From SCBR16-9 sp964537975 (lineage in GTDB: Bacteria; Hydrogenedentota; Hydrogenedentia; Hydrogenedentales; SCBR16-9), in contig CAZIDP010000007.1 of assembly GCA_964537975.1 (NCBI GenBank), positions 69,648 through 133,647 of the forward strand: 64,000 nucleotides of DNA. Reading direction: 5' to 3'. The notes below the pieces were generated by a model that was not told the origin of the DNA, did not search any database, and was given only the letters and a program-made list of their open reading frames with translations. This document shows, piece by piece, positions 50,796 through 60,233 of this stretch. The first letter of the stretch is position 1, and every line of letters begins with the position of its first letter. The translations under genes and the position numbers were made by a program.

Positions 50796-51398
50796 ATGCC
50801 ATCGATAGTAAATAATGCTTCCCAAAATGTACAAACAAACTGGGTGAGAATTATTGCAGTGTTTATTCTCTTAGCAGGTTCTGGCTGCCCACCGGTTAGC
50901 CAGTTGCCAATAGGAGACCCAAATCGTCCATTTACTACCGTTGGACGTTTTGAAACGCGCACATTTAATGAAGTCAATGCGATTCGAGTATCACATGGTT
51001 TGTCAGCTCTGATCCGCGAAAGTGCCATTGATGCAGTAGCCATCGCGCATAGTGAAGACATGATGGCCAGAGACTACTTCGCCCATGAAAGTCCAGAGGG
51101 CCAAGGAGTTGGCGACCGATTAACCGAAGCTGGCGTCCCTTGGAGGGGGGCAGGAGAAAACCTTGCCTGGACGCTTGGGCACAGCGATCCGGTTCCTGTA
51201 TCAGTCGACGGCTGGATGAACAGCCCCGGCCATCGTGCCAATATACTGAACGAAAATTGGACTCACACAGGTATGGGCATCGCCTATGATGGAAGAGAAG
51301 CATATATTACACAGGTATTCGTGCGTTATAGCAAATCCGAGAATCCTGAGGAGGACTGGATTGAAGAATATTCAGGCTTGCTTTACATCTTTGAATAG
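50796..51398 (+). CDS. CAP (SCP/PR-1) domain lipoprotein
   Basis: 200 aa. A signal with lipobox-like LAGSGC (Cys near residue 29) and a CAP domain with FNEVNAIRVSHGL, AHSEDMMARDYFAHESPEGQG, the AGENLAW segment, and GWMNSPGHRANILNENWTHTGMG. The paired His residues of the CAP cavity are present (AHSED, YFAH, SPGHR). Bacterial CAP proteins act outside the cytoplasm; catalytic activity is not established. No good ribosome site was seen at the ATG. It follows the PhyH gene by 40 bp and may share its transcript. Confidence 0.88.
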   Translation: MPSIVNNASQNVQTNWVRIIAVFILLAGSGCPPVSQLPIGDPNRPFTTVGRFETRTFNEVNAIRVSHGLSALIRESAIDAVAIAHSEDMMARDYFAHESPEGQGVGDRLTEAGVPWRGAGENLAWTLGHSDPVPVSVDGWMNSPGHRANILNENWTHTGMGIAYDGREAYITQVFVRYSKSENPEEDWIEEYSGLLYIFE

Positions 51399-51514
51399 CT
51401 GCCATGGTTTCATTCATTCAGAAAGTGTAACTTCATGACACCGTAATGTATTCTGTTGTTGTTTATATAGATATTGCTGAATCATGCAAATTTTAAAAAA
51501 GGAGTAACCCGCAC

Positions 51515-51868
51515 ATGGAACCGGCAAAAAACTTTGGGGAATTGGCGTCCAATTTTAAATCTTTGATAGAAGATTTTGCGAACCTGAGTAAAGATAAAAT
51601 GATAGGGCGTCTGGGAAGTGAACTGGACTTGCTTCGAAGTTATATGGACGAGCTGAAGCTGCAAGCGCATCTGGGCAAGAAAGAAGCCCAAGACCAGGCA
51701 CAGCCCATTCTGGAAGAGGTACAGCGACGGTATGAAGATAGCCGTAAAAAACTGGACCGCCTTAAAGAAGACAGTGGCGGCGCGTTCCAGGAATTGCAAG
51801 CAGGGCTAATACAATCCGTGAATGATTTACGTGAAGCTTTGCGCAATGCTGCGACCAAGTTACGCTAG
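51515..51868 (+). CDS. Coiled-coil protein, unknown
   Basis: 117 aa, almost entirely helical, highly charged, with a heptad-like pattern through LDLLRSYMDELKLQAHLGKKEA and EVQRRYEDSRKKLDRLKED. It resembles small stress-type coiled-coil proteins found near envelope genes and, more loosely, phasin-like granule proteins. No signal peptide. SD AAAGGAG upstream of the ATG. Monocistronic between the CAP and nucleoside hydrolase-like genes on the same strand. Function unknown. Confidence 0.7.
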   Translation: MEPAKNFGELASNFKSLIEDFANLSKDKMIGRLGSELDLLRSYMDELKLQAHLGKKEAQDQAQPILEEVQRRYEDSRKKLDRLKEDSGGAFQELQAGLIQSVNDLREALRNAATKLR

Positions 51869-51959
51869 GTGTAAAAAAATAGTGAGAATGTAATTTTCAA
51901 GTCGGGAGGTATCTCTGGAATACCCGGGCTGGTATTCCAGAAAACCACAGGAGGCTGTC

Positions 51960-53816
51960 ATGCTCCCCATTAACACTTTTATGTTGATTGTATTTGGCTT
52001 GATCTTTGTAATGGTGATGTCCCCTTTAACAGCGGAAGAAATACCGCGTATCATCCTGGATACGGATATACGTGGTGACTGTGATGATGCTGGCGCGCTG
52101 GCCATGTTGCACGCGCTAGCGGATAATGGTGAATGTGAGATACTGGGCGTTATAGCCAGTACTACCGGACCACACGTTGCCTCGGTGATTGGTGCCATTA
52201 ACAATTTTTATGGACGCCCCGATCTGCCAGTCGGCTTATACCATGGTATCGGTATTCGGGGAGAAGACGGATATGCACCAGTAGTTGGTGATCCCGGTTG
52301 GTTTCCATCTCGGGTTTCTAATGAAACAGCAGTCGAAAGCACGGCACTCTACCGTAGGTTATTGAACCAATCTCCGGATAACAGCGTCAGCATTGTGGTC
52401 ATCGGTGGCCAACCTTGTGTATATGAATTACTGATTTCAGATGCAGATTACGAAGGTGATGGCTCAATCGATAAAACAGGCAAAGTGCTCATCGAGACCA
52501 AGGTCAAAGAACTGGTGTTGATGGCTGCGAGCTTCGTAAATCCCGATCATCGGGAATGGAATGTGATACTCGATGTGCCGGCAGCAAAGCTGGTCGCAGA
52601 AGAATGGCCTGGTAGAATTGTATACTCTGGATTTGAAATTGGATGGGTTATAAATACTGGTGGTACATTAGAAGACCCCGAACTTAACCCGGTGGCAAAG
52701 AGTTACGAATTATACCGTCATACCGAAGGCGGGGTGGGCAATATTGGCAACCGCGCAAGCTGGGACCAGACCGCGGTTTATTATGCGGTACGCGGATTGA
52801 AACACAACGAGCAGCCGATATGGAGTCTGGAAGGGCCGATTTCTGTTTCCTACACAGATGAAGGCCATACCCTGTTTGAAGACAACCCGAATGCCAATCG
52901 TTTTAGAATGGTACAGGAAATGCCCATCGAGGAGACAGAAGCCCTGATCGAAGCGCTGATGGTGCAAGCACCCCAGTCCCATGTTATGTTAATACATCCT
53001 TCACAAGGTGCCGCTTATAAAACAGGCCAGCCAATACCATTGGAAGTCAAGTATTCAGGAACGTCTTCTAACCTTAAAAACGAAGTCATTCATATTGGCA
53101 AGTATGGCGAGGTATTTGAAAAAACAGGAGCTTTAGAATCGTCGCATATCATTGAAACTCCTGGAATGTATGTGTTTCAGGCTTATGCAGAATTTGAAGA
53201 TGGCGCGGCATTTTACAGCAATCGAAACTTAATTTCGATAGTACCAGCGAGTACTTCCACAGGCGACAACGACAAAAACCCTGATGTAAATCTGGCCCTG
53301 CTGGAATCCGCTACTGTAAGTGGTAGTGTCGCGTCTGACAGTGGAAGAGGTACCCCTGCAGACATCCTCTATGATCCTGCCAGCGATGCATACAGCACTG
53401 TAACCGACTGGAACGAGTACGGTGTTGCATATCAGGAAGACTTGGGCATAGTCACTGAGGATGACCCGTTTTACTGGCAGGTTGATTGGAATAATCTAAA
53501 AAGCATCAATGAAATCACTATCGGTGGTACTTACCAGAACCAACCTCAACCACTTGCCCGGTGGAAAGTGGAATACCGGTATCAGGATTCCTGGCATACC
53601 TTGCAGGAAGGCCAGGGTGGTTGGCTCAATACGGGAATTTTTCACTGGCATGGGGTTGATGATGCTAAAATAGTGGCTGATGCTGTACGTGTGGTTGTTT
53701 TCTCTGATGGCCAACATCCGTTAAAAAGCGTACACCTGCGTGGAAGTGGTGGCATATCAAACAGAGAAGACGACAGCAAAACAGAACCCAAAGCAACAAT
53801 CATCCGATACCGGTAA
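51960..53816 (+). CDS. Secreted nucleoside-hydrolase-like protein with galactose-binding-type C-terminus
   Basis: 618 aa with a signal peptide (cleaved near ...MSPLTAEE). An inosine-uridine-type nucleoside hydrolase domain occupies about 28-340: the calcium-binding aspartate cluster DTDIRGDCDDAGAL, an IASTTGPHVASVIGAINNFYGRPDLPVG stretch, and later SFVNPDHREWNVILD. An Ig-like linker follows, then a C-terminal galactose-binding-like (F5/8 type C-like) domain at about 440-590 with NLALLESATVSGSVASDS. The enzyme would hydrolyse N-glycosidic bonds outside the cytoplasm. Exported nucleoside hydrolases with carbohydrate-binding tails occur in planctomycete-like and Bacteroidetes genomes. SD AGGAGG 5 nt before the ATG. 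Confidence 0.87.
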   Translation: MLPINTFMLIVFGLIFVMVMSPLTAEEIPRIILDTDIRGDCDDAGALAMLHALADNGECEILGVIASTTGPHVASVIGAINNFYGRPDLPVGLYHGIGIRGEDGYAPVVGDPGWFPSRVSNETAVESTALYRRLLNQSPDNSVSIVVIGGQPCVYELLISDADYEGDGSIDKTGKVLIETKVKELVLMAASFVNPDHREWNVILDVPAAKLVAEEWPGRIVYSGFEIGWVINTGGTLEDPELNPVAKSYELYRHTEGGVGNIGNRASWDQTAVYYAVRGLKHNEQPIWSLEGPISVSYTDEGHTLFEDNPNANRFRMVQEMPIEETEALIEALMVQAPQSHVMLIHPSQGAAYKTGQPIPLEVKYSGTSSNLKNEVIHIGKYGEVFEKTGALESSHIIETPGMYVFQAYAEFEDGAAFYSNRNLISIVPASTSTGDNDKNPDVNLALLESATVSGSVASDSGRGTPADILYDPASDAYSTVTDWNEYGVAYQEDLGIVTEDDPFYWQVDWNNLKSINEITIGGTYQNQPQPLARWKVEYRYQDSWHTLQEGQGGWLNTGIFHWHGVDDAKIVADAVRVVVFSDGQHPLKSVHLRGSGGISNREDDSKTEPKATIIRYR

Positions 53817-53867
53817 TATCATCAAGGCGAAATTTAGAAAATTCTAAAAATACCCAAGTGTTTCAAT

Positions 53868-53907
53868 AAAAAATCCCTTACGGACCTATAGTCTGCAAGG
53901 GATTTTT
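53868..53907. terminator. Bidirectional terminator between the nucleoside-hydrolase gene and tRNA-Leu
   Basis: Stem AAAAATCCCTT with its complement, extended by partly paired CGGAC/GTCTG, flanked by A tracts on the left and T tracts on the right, so it works for the plus-strand gene and for the minus-strand tRNA. Confidence 0.88.
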
Positions 53908-53915
53908 ATTTCGAA

Positions 53916-54002
53916 TGGTGCCGGAGGGGGGACTTGAACCCCCACGGTGTCGCCACCGCCGGATTTTGAGTCCGGTGCGTCTGCCAATTTCGCCACTCCG
54001 GC
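53916..54002 (-). tRNA. tRNA-Leu (anticodon CAA, reads UUG), CCA encoded
   Basis: Acceptor arms GCCGGAG and CTCCGGC, anticodon stem CCGGA/TCCGG with loop CTCAAAA (anticodon CAA), a T arm with GTTCAAGTC, and a long variable arm as in class II tRNAs. The 3' CCA is encoded in the DNA (forward TGG at 53916-53918). Discriminator base A. Confidence 0.95.
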
Positions 54003-54427
54003 ATAAGAGAGCTTAGTATAGCGTGCAGCTATAGTACGAATCAAGCATAAAAATCACGCTCAGATTCATATACTAAGAGCACTACATAGATTCTGGTTGC
54101 GGCTGCGCATAAACTAGCCGCAGCCGCAGGAAGGAGAAGGGACTGGATAATAAGAGTATGAATTAGTTTTATAACCGTGTATATAAACAACTCACAACCT
54201 GATTACTTAGTTGAGCTGTAATTGCTGATGAGCAATACTCATGCCACAAATCATATCACTCGGAGTTGTAGCGTTTTCTTGTGTTAACCCGGCTTATTTT
54301 GTATTTAATGTCAAATTGTATGAGAAATGAGCTCCCGTATTATGACCAGGTTAGAAAAATAATCATCAAAATTGACCAACTTCTGATTATTGCCTTAACG
54401 TCAGAATGCTTGATCAGCAGAGCCTGT
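54003..54427. other. Intergenic stretch with a strong inverted repeat and no gene
   Basis: No open frame with a ribosome site. It contains the perfect 9-bp inverted repeat TGCGGCTGC...GCAGCCGCA at 54098-54128 and a smaller one (ATTGCT/AGCAAT) near 54222. Confidence 0.6.
54098..54128. repeat. 9-bp perfect GC-rich inverted repeat upstream of tRNA-Leu
   Basis: Arms 54098-54106 and 54120-54128 with a 13-nt loop. No T run on either side, so not a terminator. Could be part of an RNA leader or a protein site. Confidence 0.5.
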
Positions 54428-55522
54428 TTACATTGATGTTAGAAAATAGCTGTGTAGCTTTTCAGGCAACGCATTATAAAGCTTTTCATTTATAAGCGTA
54501 TCCAGGTTTTGAGAATTGTAGGTATTCCAGAAGAGCACATTCCTTCCATGAAACATTCCCATATTCGCTTGTGCTACCAATCCTGCCAGAGCTTTTCCAG
54601 TGTATGTACTTTCCAGGGGGATGTTTTCTTGTGTTTGTACCATTGTTACAGCAGACTTGGCGGCTGTTGTTGGAATACCATACCCCGTACCCAGTTGGGT
54701 ATCGTCCAAGGCAAATTGCGTTTCCGGAAAATCAAATTTCGGAAATTCAGAACAGGAATCATGGAGCATATGACATGTGGCATGATACAGACTGCGTGCT
54801 TTCTCAGGGGATGTGTACGGCGCAGTCGTAACCCGCACAGCAATTACTTTGACAGAATACAGGCCAGCACACTGAAGTCCGATCAAGAGCCCTACACAGG
54901 TACCCATCGTGCCAGAAGCCACATATATAAAATCGGGTTCCGGCAACATTCCATTTTTAATTTGTTCGGCAAGTTCTATGCCGGCATTTATGTACCCAAG
55001 TATCCCCAGAGGTGAAGAACCACCCGGAGGAATGATAAAAGGATATTTTCCGGTTTGCCTGAATTCTTCTTGCATTATTTCTCTGGTAACAGACGCCCCA
55101 TCACGACGCCCTTCGATTGGATGTAATTGGGTGTGAGCAGCCAGATGCCCCAACAAATTTTTACGGACTGCTGGACTGTTTTCTTGCGGAGATAGCAGTG
55201 CGTGGCATGTAAAACCATGTTGTCGCGCATACAGGGCCGTAGCCAAGGCGTGATTAGAGCCAGCGGCACCATAGGTCAAAATAGAATTATAGTTTTGTGC
55301 CTTTGCCCAACCTAACAAAAATGCCAATTTGCGCACTTTGTTTCCACCGTAAGGCAAAGCACTTTGATCATCACGCTTGCACCAGATGTCATCAAGAGAT
55401 AAAGTTTGTTCCATTGCTTTTAAGCGTTGAACCGGTGTTGGTAAATTCGCTACCGGCAATACGGGAAAGACCGAAGCAAGTGCGGGGTAATATGAAAATA
55501 AAGGATAAGGATTGTTAGTCAT
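54428..55522 (-). CDS. ACC deaminase / D-cysteine desulfhydrase family PLP enzyme
   Basis: 364 aa, fold type II PLP enzyme. The Schiff-base Lys is in YGGNKVRKLAFLL, and GAAGSNHALATALYARQHGF binds the phosphate as in the ACC deaminase/D-cysteine desulfhydrase family. A later VASGTMGTCVGLLIGL completes the fold. Most bacterial members have D-cysteine desulfhydrase or related lyase activity; true ACC deaminases need extra residues that I cannot confirm. Last of three genes transcribed from 58545; 30 bp downstream of the GT4 gene. The ATG has a weak ribosome site. Confidence 0.9.
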   Translation of the reverse strand: MTNNPYPLFSYYPALASVFPVLPVANLPTPVQRLKAMEQTLSLDDIWCKRDDQSALPYGGNKVRKLAFLLGWAKAQNYNSILTYGAAGSNHALATALYARQHGFTCHALLSPQENSPAVRKNLLGHLAAHTQLHPIEGRRDGASVTREIMQEEFRQTGKYPFIIPPGGSSPLGILGYINAGIELAEQIKNGMLPEPDFIYVASGTMGTCVGLLIGLQCAGLYSVKVIAVRVTTAPYTSPEKARSLYHATCHMLHDSCSEFPKFDFPETQFALDDTQLGTGYGIPTTAAKSAVTMVQTQENIPLESTYTGKALAGLVAQANMGMFHGRNVLFWNTYNSQNLDTLINEKLYNALPEKLHSYFLTSM

Positions 55523-55552
55523 ATATTTAGTCCAACGCTGATTTGAGGTAAA

Positions 55553-56725
55553 TTATCTATTCAAAATATTTCGGTATACTACGGCCATTGCTTCTGTATA
55601 TCGTGGCAGATTAAAACGCCGCATCACATGTGATCTACCTCGTTCTGCGTATTCTTTTTCATGCGCAGCTTCTTGGATGAATTTTTTTAATGCTTGATAT
55701 AAAGAAACAAAATCGTTAGGTTGACACAACACAGCGGCATCTTCCACCAATTCGGGAATAGCGCCAGAATGCGTCGAGATCACCGGCACACCACAGGCCA
55801 TAGCTTCGAGGATGTTCATACCGCACTGCTCCTGCCATTCCGGTGTTATGATACTGGGCATAACAAATACATCTGCCGAACGGTAAACTGCCGGCATGGC
55901 ATCATAGGGTAAAAGACCTGTGAATGTGCAATGGTCTTCAACATGCAGCCTTTTTGCCATTTCTTGAATTCGGTCACTACCAGGGCCAGAACCTACTACC
56001 CAGAGACGCACCGGTCTTTTTTTTCGCAATGAGGAATCACGAATCAATTCACGTAATGAGAGCAACAGGAATTCAACCCCTTTTCGCGGCATCAACCAGC
56101 CCACAAATAGAATGACGAATTCGTTCAGGTCAAGTCCATAATGCTTGCGCGCACGCGCACCGGGCCCAAATCGGATGGTGTCTATTCCTGGATCAATGTG
56201 AATGACCTTGTTTTCTTCAACGCCTTCGACATCCAGCATCCGCCGGGAACGTTCTGTGTGTACGACAAATATATCTGCCGCTTTTGCAGCAGTTTCTTTT
56301 AGTTGTCGACGAACTACATTACGTTCCATATTAAAAGGGATGTTGTCCCAAACCATGACACAAACAGGAATCGACCACTTGCGTCGCGCCTTTAATGCTT
56401 CCGCTGTCCAGTCTGTATACAATTCCCAGGATTGTATCAGATCAAAGGACTGGAGGCTGTCATGAAAAGCAGCTATTCTGGGTTCATGCTTTAGAAATCG
56501 ATGTTGCAGGTGGCTGCGAAAACGTTTTATCCAGGGGCCGGTCTGATGCTCGTATAGTAGTGGTTCAACACAAAACCCGAGTGATGTTAAATCTTCACGA
56601 TGATATTTGCGCATCTTTCCGGTTTCAGACAAATACACTACCACCTCAGGCCTGTCGTCTAATCCGGCAAACGGGGCGAGATGCCACGGGTTATAATGGG
56701 TTCCTTTCAGCAGGGCCAATTTCAA
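55553..56725 (-). CDS. Glycosyltransferase family 4
   Basis: 390 aa GT-B enzyme. C-terminal domain with VILFVGWLMPRKGVEFLL, the nucleotide-sugar region GSGPGSDR, YRSADVFVMPSIITPEWQEQCGMNILEAMACGVPVIST and the conserved E-x7-E. N-terminal acceptor domain with VWDNIPFN. It would add a sugar to an envelope polysaccharide or lipid-linked precursor. Start TTG at 56725, with AGGAG 10 nt upstream (no ATG fits). It follows the membrane protein gene by 17 bp and precedes the PLP enzyme gene. Confidence 0.93.
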   Translation of the reverse strand: MKLALLKGTHYNPWHLAPFAGLDDRPEVVVYLSETGKMRKYHREDLTSLGFCVEPLLYEHQTGPWIKRFRSHLQHRFLKHEPRIAAFHDSLQSFDLIQSWELYTDWTAEALKARRKWSIPVCVMVWDNIPFNMERNVVRRQLKETAAKAADIFVVHTERSRRMLDVEGVEENKVIHIDPGIDTIRFGPGARARKHYGLDLNEFVILFVGWLMPRKGVEFLLLSLRELIRDSSLRKKRPVRLWVVGSGPGSDRIQEMAKRLHVEDHCTFTGLLPYDAMPAVYRSADVFVMPSIITPEWQEQCGMNILEAMACGVPVISTHSGAIPELVEDAAVLCQPNDFVSLYQALKKFIQEAAHEKEYAERGRSHVMRRFNLPRYTEAMAVVYRNILNR

Positions 56726-56742
56726 GTTTGCATTGCTCCTGT

Positions 56743-58545
56743 TCAGTCTTCCAATGGTGTATCAGCCAATACCAACAAGGCATACCGGTTTACACCCGGT
56801 GCATGTGGCCTGGGGAAATCTAACAGCCGCACTTGACGAAAGAGTTCTGGATGATGTCGCCAATTGAGGAGCATGGTATGTATTTCAGGTGACAGCCAGT
56901 CAGCCAAAGCATCCTTTTGCAACGGGACAATAACCATATTGATATTTTTTTCACGAAGCACACTGTGTTGAATAGCCACTGGCAATGAAACCAATTCCAT
57001 CATCATTGTCCGATCGGCATATACTTTGCCTCGCACATACCATGTATGCGGTAATGGTAGCAGTATTGTATCTGCCGATTGAAGCACTTGGCTTATTTGT
57101 GTGAACAAAGGGTAATTCGGAATCTGGTCGCGCAAGTAGGACTCTCGGCTTGTCTTGCCCACAACAGTGTATAGTGCTTCCCGACTGACTATAAATTGAT
57201 GTATGGGTTGAAAGGCCAATAACAATATAACGGCTGGCAGGAGCACTTTGCGGACATGCCCCATTTTTTGTAATGACATTGCCGCAACTGGCCCCAACGG
57301 TAATAGATAAGGTAAAAGCACAACAGGGTTGGTGGTAAACCACCAGGTTATTGCTGCTCCGGCAATAGAGAATGCAAGTAAAACAAGACCCTTTTTGTTG
57401 ACCAAAAAACATGCTGGTAACCCAAACAGTAACAGCCAAACACTGTGGACAAAGTAGGTGCCGCCCCATCGCTCAGGCCGAAATACCAGGTCCCAGGGCA
57501 ACATCAAATATTGGCGGATAGTTGGTTCTGCTTCTGTAGATTGTGGTATGTCTGGCATATAGGCTGTAAAATATGAATGTAAAATGGGCAGTGAAAATTC
57601 TCCGGCAAGCAGGGTGTTACGTAAAATCCAGGGTGATGCAGCCAGAACAGCTATGCCCAAAAAGCAAGAACAGTGTTTCAGCCATAATTTTCCCGAATAT
57701 TGGATTACCAGCGGAAGACACAACAGTAATGCGATCCAGGAGTTTGAATCAACACCTGTTGCGCTTCCAAGAAATAATGCTGCAATGGCCAAATTACTGA
57801 ATTTATTTGATTCTTTATGGCTGTTCATCAGTAACAAAATTAATGCTGACAATATTAAACCGGAGGTAAATAAAATACTCGATAGATTATTCCAGTGAAA
57901 CCAAAAAACAGGTGCCGTTACAGAAAAAACAGTACCGGTAACAGCGACAGATATGCCACCAGCCCAATGCCCCAACTGATAACACAAAATACATACAATC
58001 AGGCCGAAACTCCAGGCAAGCAGTGTAACCATAAGTTCACTGCCTCGGAATAAAGCCAGCGTGTACAAGACCTGTGCCAGATGGGGGCCAGTTGCACTTT
58101 CATTTCCTACAACCAAGTTTATATAGCCGGTTTGTGCATATGATTCAGCCAGTGCCAGGATATAAGTAGTTGCATTGATTTCAGTTGATGGAGCCAGTGC
58201 CGCAAGGAATGCAATTATCAATGTGAGCAACAGCACCAGTGAGCAAAAAATACTGAATTTGCCCTGTATGAAAAAAACTTTCTGGTGCTTTATCGTTTTT
58301 AGGCCAACTCCCGCATCTCTATTGTGGGTATACTCCCATGCCATTCCTAAAATGACCAGAATGGCCAACACAACCTGGGCCCATGCTAATGAAAAACTCC
58401 CAATCACAAGACCAATCAAACCCACCAGGCAGAATCCTAGTTGCAGGCGAATACATCCCCACAGGAAACTGTTATCTGAAGAGCTGTGTTGAATAAGCAT
58501 GCCACCTGTAAACCAGGCTGCAGCAATAATGAGCAGAAGGGTCAT
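56743..58545 (-). CDS. Polytopic membrane protein, possible GT-C-type glycosyltransferase
   Basis: 600 aa with about twelve transmembrane helices and a C-terminal soluble region of about 130 residues. An acidic first loop with PSTEINATTYILALAESYAQTGYINL after about four helices is reminiscent of GT-C/ArnT-like enzymes, but I see no firm catalytic signature. It lies directly upstream of a GT4 gene, so a role in envelope glycan synthesis or export is likely. SD AGGTATTC before the ATG. Family not certain. Confidence 0.72.
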   Translation of the reverse strand: MTLLLIIAAAWFTGGMLIQHSSSDNSFLWGCIRLQLGFCLVGLIGLVIGSFSLAWAQVVLAILVILGMAWEYTHNRDAGVGLKTIKHQKVFFIQGKFSIFCSLVLLLTLIIAFLAALAPSTEINATTYILALAESYAQTGYINLVVGNESATGPHLAQVLYTLALFRGSELMVTLLAWSFGLIVCILCYQLGHWAGGISVAVTGTVFSVTAPVFWFHWNNLSSILFTSGLILSALILLLMNSHKESNKFSNLAIAALFLGSATGVDSNSWIALLLCLPLVIQYSGKLWLKHCSCFLGIAVLAASPWILRNTLLAGEFSLPILHSYFTAYMPDIPQSTEAEPTIRQYLMLPWDLVFRPERWGGTYFVHSVWLLLFGLPACFLVNKKGLVLLAFSIAGAAITWWFTTNPVVLLPYLLPLGPVAAMSLQKMGHVRKVLLPAVILLLAFQPIHQFIVSREALYTVVGKTSRESYLRDQIPNYPLFTQISQVLQSADTILLPLPHTWYVRGKVYADRTMMMELVSLPVAIQHSVLREKNINMVIVPLQKDALADWLSPEIHTMLLNWRHHPELFRQVRLLDFPRPHAPGVNRYALLVLADTPLED

Positions 58546-58723
58546 GTGAATACCTGAAAATACCTGAACAAATTGATTACGCCAATATTGAGTTCACAAA
58601 ATAACATGCTTAACCTCTGTTTTGCACCTTGACAAACATAAACACAGGTAAATTTCCCGCTACCAGCATACAACAGAGTAATACCTTGCGTAGATTAATA
58701 CGCTCTGATAGAGTTTCTTTTGT

Positions 58724-58729
58724 TATAAT
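58724..58729 (+). promoter_or_regulatory. Extended -10 promoter of the HtrA gene
   Basis: TGTTATAAT (TG two bases before TATAAT), about 65 nt before the TTG start. No good -35 at the right distance, which fits an extended -10 promoter. Confidence 0.5.
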
Positions 58730-58793
58730 TCAAAATCCCGGCAGAATGCTGGTAACAAATTGAGTATACTACAGGTTATAAGGAGTTCATAGA

Positions 58794-60233
58794 TTGAACA
58801 TCACACATACAAATCCTGGAGCAGGACTTCCCGGGAATGTATACAGATTCACATTATCGCTTTATCTGGCTTCATTAATTTTATTGTCCGTATTATTTAC
58901 AAGCTGTGCCACCACTGGCATGGGAGCTCAGGACGTCGTTATCCGTGCCAAAAACCGGGTTTCTCCCGCCTTGGTGCATATTCGACCGGTGAAAGAGGTC
59001 TTTGCCCAGGGGCGACGGGAAGAGATACCAGTTATAGGCAGTGGATTCATTATCAGTCCAGATGGGTATGTTGTTACAAACGAGCATGTCGCGGGCGAAA
59101 GCAGTTTTGTACAATGTGTGCTGAGCGATCAGAGTGAAGTGGAAGCCCGCGTGGTGGGCGTAGACCGCTATACCGATTTGGCTGTGTTGAAACTGGAAAC
59201 AGACCATGCCCTTCCTTATGTACAATTCAGCGATATGCGCCAGATCGAGGTCGGTCAGATGGTGCTGGCTCTTGGCAGTCCGCATGGACTTGCCCGATCG
59301 GTTTCACTGGGTATCATCAGTGTGACGGATCGATACCTGGGCGATCAAGGGCCTCGATCTGCTCCTTTCAATAACTGGATACAAACCGATGCCGCCATCA
59401 ATCCGGGAAACAGCGGTGGACCATTGGTCAATTTACGCGGCGAAGTTGTCGGTGTAAATGCCCGTGCATTGATAGGCGCGGACAACGTCGGCTTTGCCAT
59501 ACCGGCAGATATAGCTAGCGAAGTTGTCGCGTCCATCATCAAAGATGGACGTGTCATACGTGGTCATGTCGGCATTGATTTACAGGAAATGATGGCCATG
59601 ACCGATGACTTGGAACGCAAGGGGGTTGTTGTTGCGGATGTAGACCCCTTATCCCCTGCTTCAGAAGGTGGACTCCAACCTGGAGACATTTTGATCCGTG
59701 TCAATGAAACACCTGTCAATGCACGCTTTGAAGAACACTTACCTGTGGTCCGCAAGCTGGTTACAGATTTACCGGTCAATGAACCAGCCGTGCTGACTGT
59801 GTTACGTGGTGAAGAAACCATGTCATTCAGCATCGTAACAGAAGAGCTCAGTGACATACGGGGTACCGAGCGTGAATTCACTGAATGGGCATTTACGGCA
59901 CAGGAAGTTACTCCAGATATTGCACGGCGTGCCCAGTTGCCGTCACGTATGGGAATCCTGGTATCTGGCGCGCAACCCGGCGGTATCGCGTCGGCAGTTG
60001 GCTTGGGAATCGGCGACATCATACTCAAGATTGATGATGAAGAAGTTCAGAATCTGGCCCACTTCCATCGGTTATATCAGGAACGAACGGAATCAAATCA
60101 AATACTGGTATTGCTCACGGTAAAACGAGGCGCATTGACTCGCTTTGTCATGGTGCGTCAAGACGGTCAATTCGAGGTACCCATGGAAACACATATCGAG
60201 GAAGAAGGAGTTTTGGAAGATGTTATTGAGTAA
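58794..60233 (+). CDS. HtrA/DegP-like serine protease lipoprotein with two PDZ domains
   Basis: 479 aa. Lipobox LFTSC with Cys38 as the lipidated residue, so anchored in the envelope. Trypsin-like S1C domain with the full triad His98 (TNEHV), Asp128 (YTDLAVLKL) and Ser207 (GNSGGP). PDZ1 at about 270-350 (DPLSPASEGGLQPGDILIRVNETP) and PDZ2 at about 380-460 (AQPGGIASAVGLGIGDIILKIDDEE). It degrades or refolds damaged envelope proteins. Start TTG at 58794, with AAGGAG 8 nt upstream. It heads a run of four genes; the next starts inside its last codons. Confidence 0.95.
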   Translation: MNITHTNPGAGLPGNVYRFTLSLYLASLILLSVLFTSCATTGMGAQDVVIRAKNRVSPALVHIRPVKEVFAQGRREEIPVIGSGFIISPDGYVVTNEHVAGESSFVQCVLSDQSEVEARVVGVDRYTDLAVLKLETDHALPYVQFSDMRQIEVGQMVLALGSPHGLARSVSLGIISVTDRYLGDQGPRSAPFNNWIQTDAAINPGNSGGPLVNLRGEVVGVNARALIGADNVGFAIPADIASEVVASIIKDGRVIRGHVGIDLQEMMAMTDDLERKGVVVADVDPLSPASEGGLQPGDILIRVNETPVNARFEEHLPVVRKLVTDLPVNEPAVLTVLRGEETMSFSIVTEELSDIRGTEREFTEWAFTAQEVTPDIARRAQLPSRMGILVSGAQPGGIASAVGLGIGDIILKIDDEEVQNLAHFHRLYQERTESNQILVLLTVKRGALTRFVMVRQDGQFEVPMETHIEEEGVLEDVIE

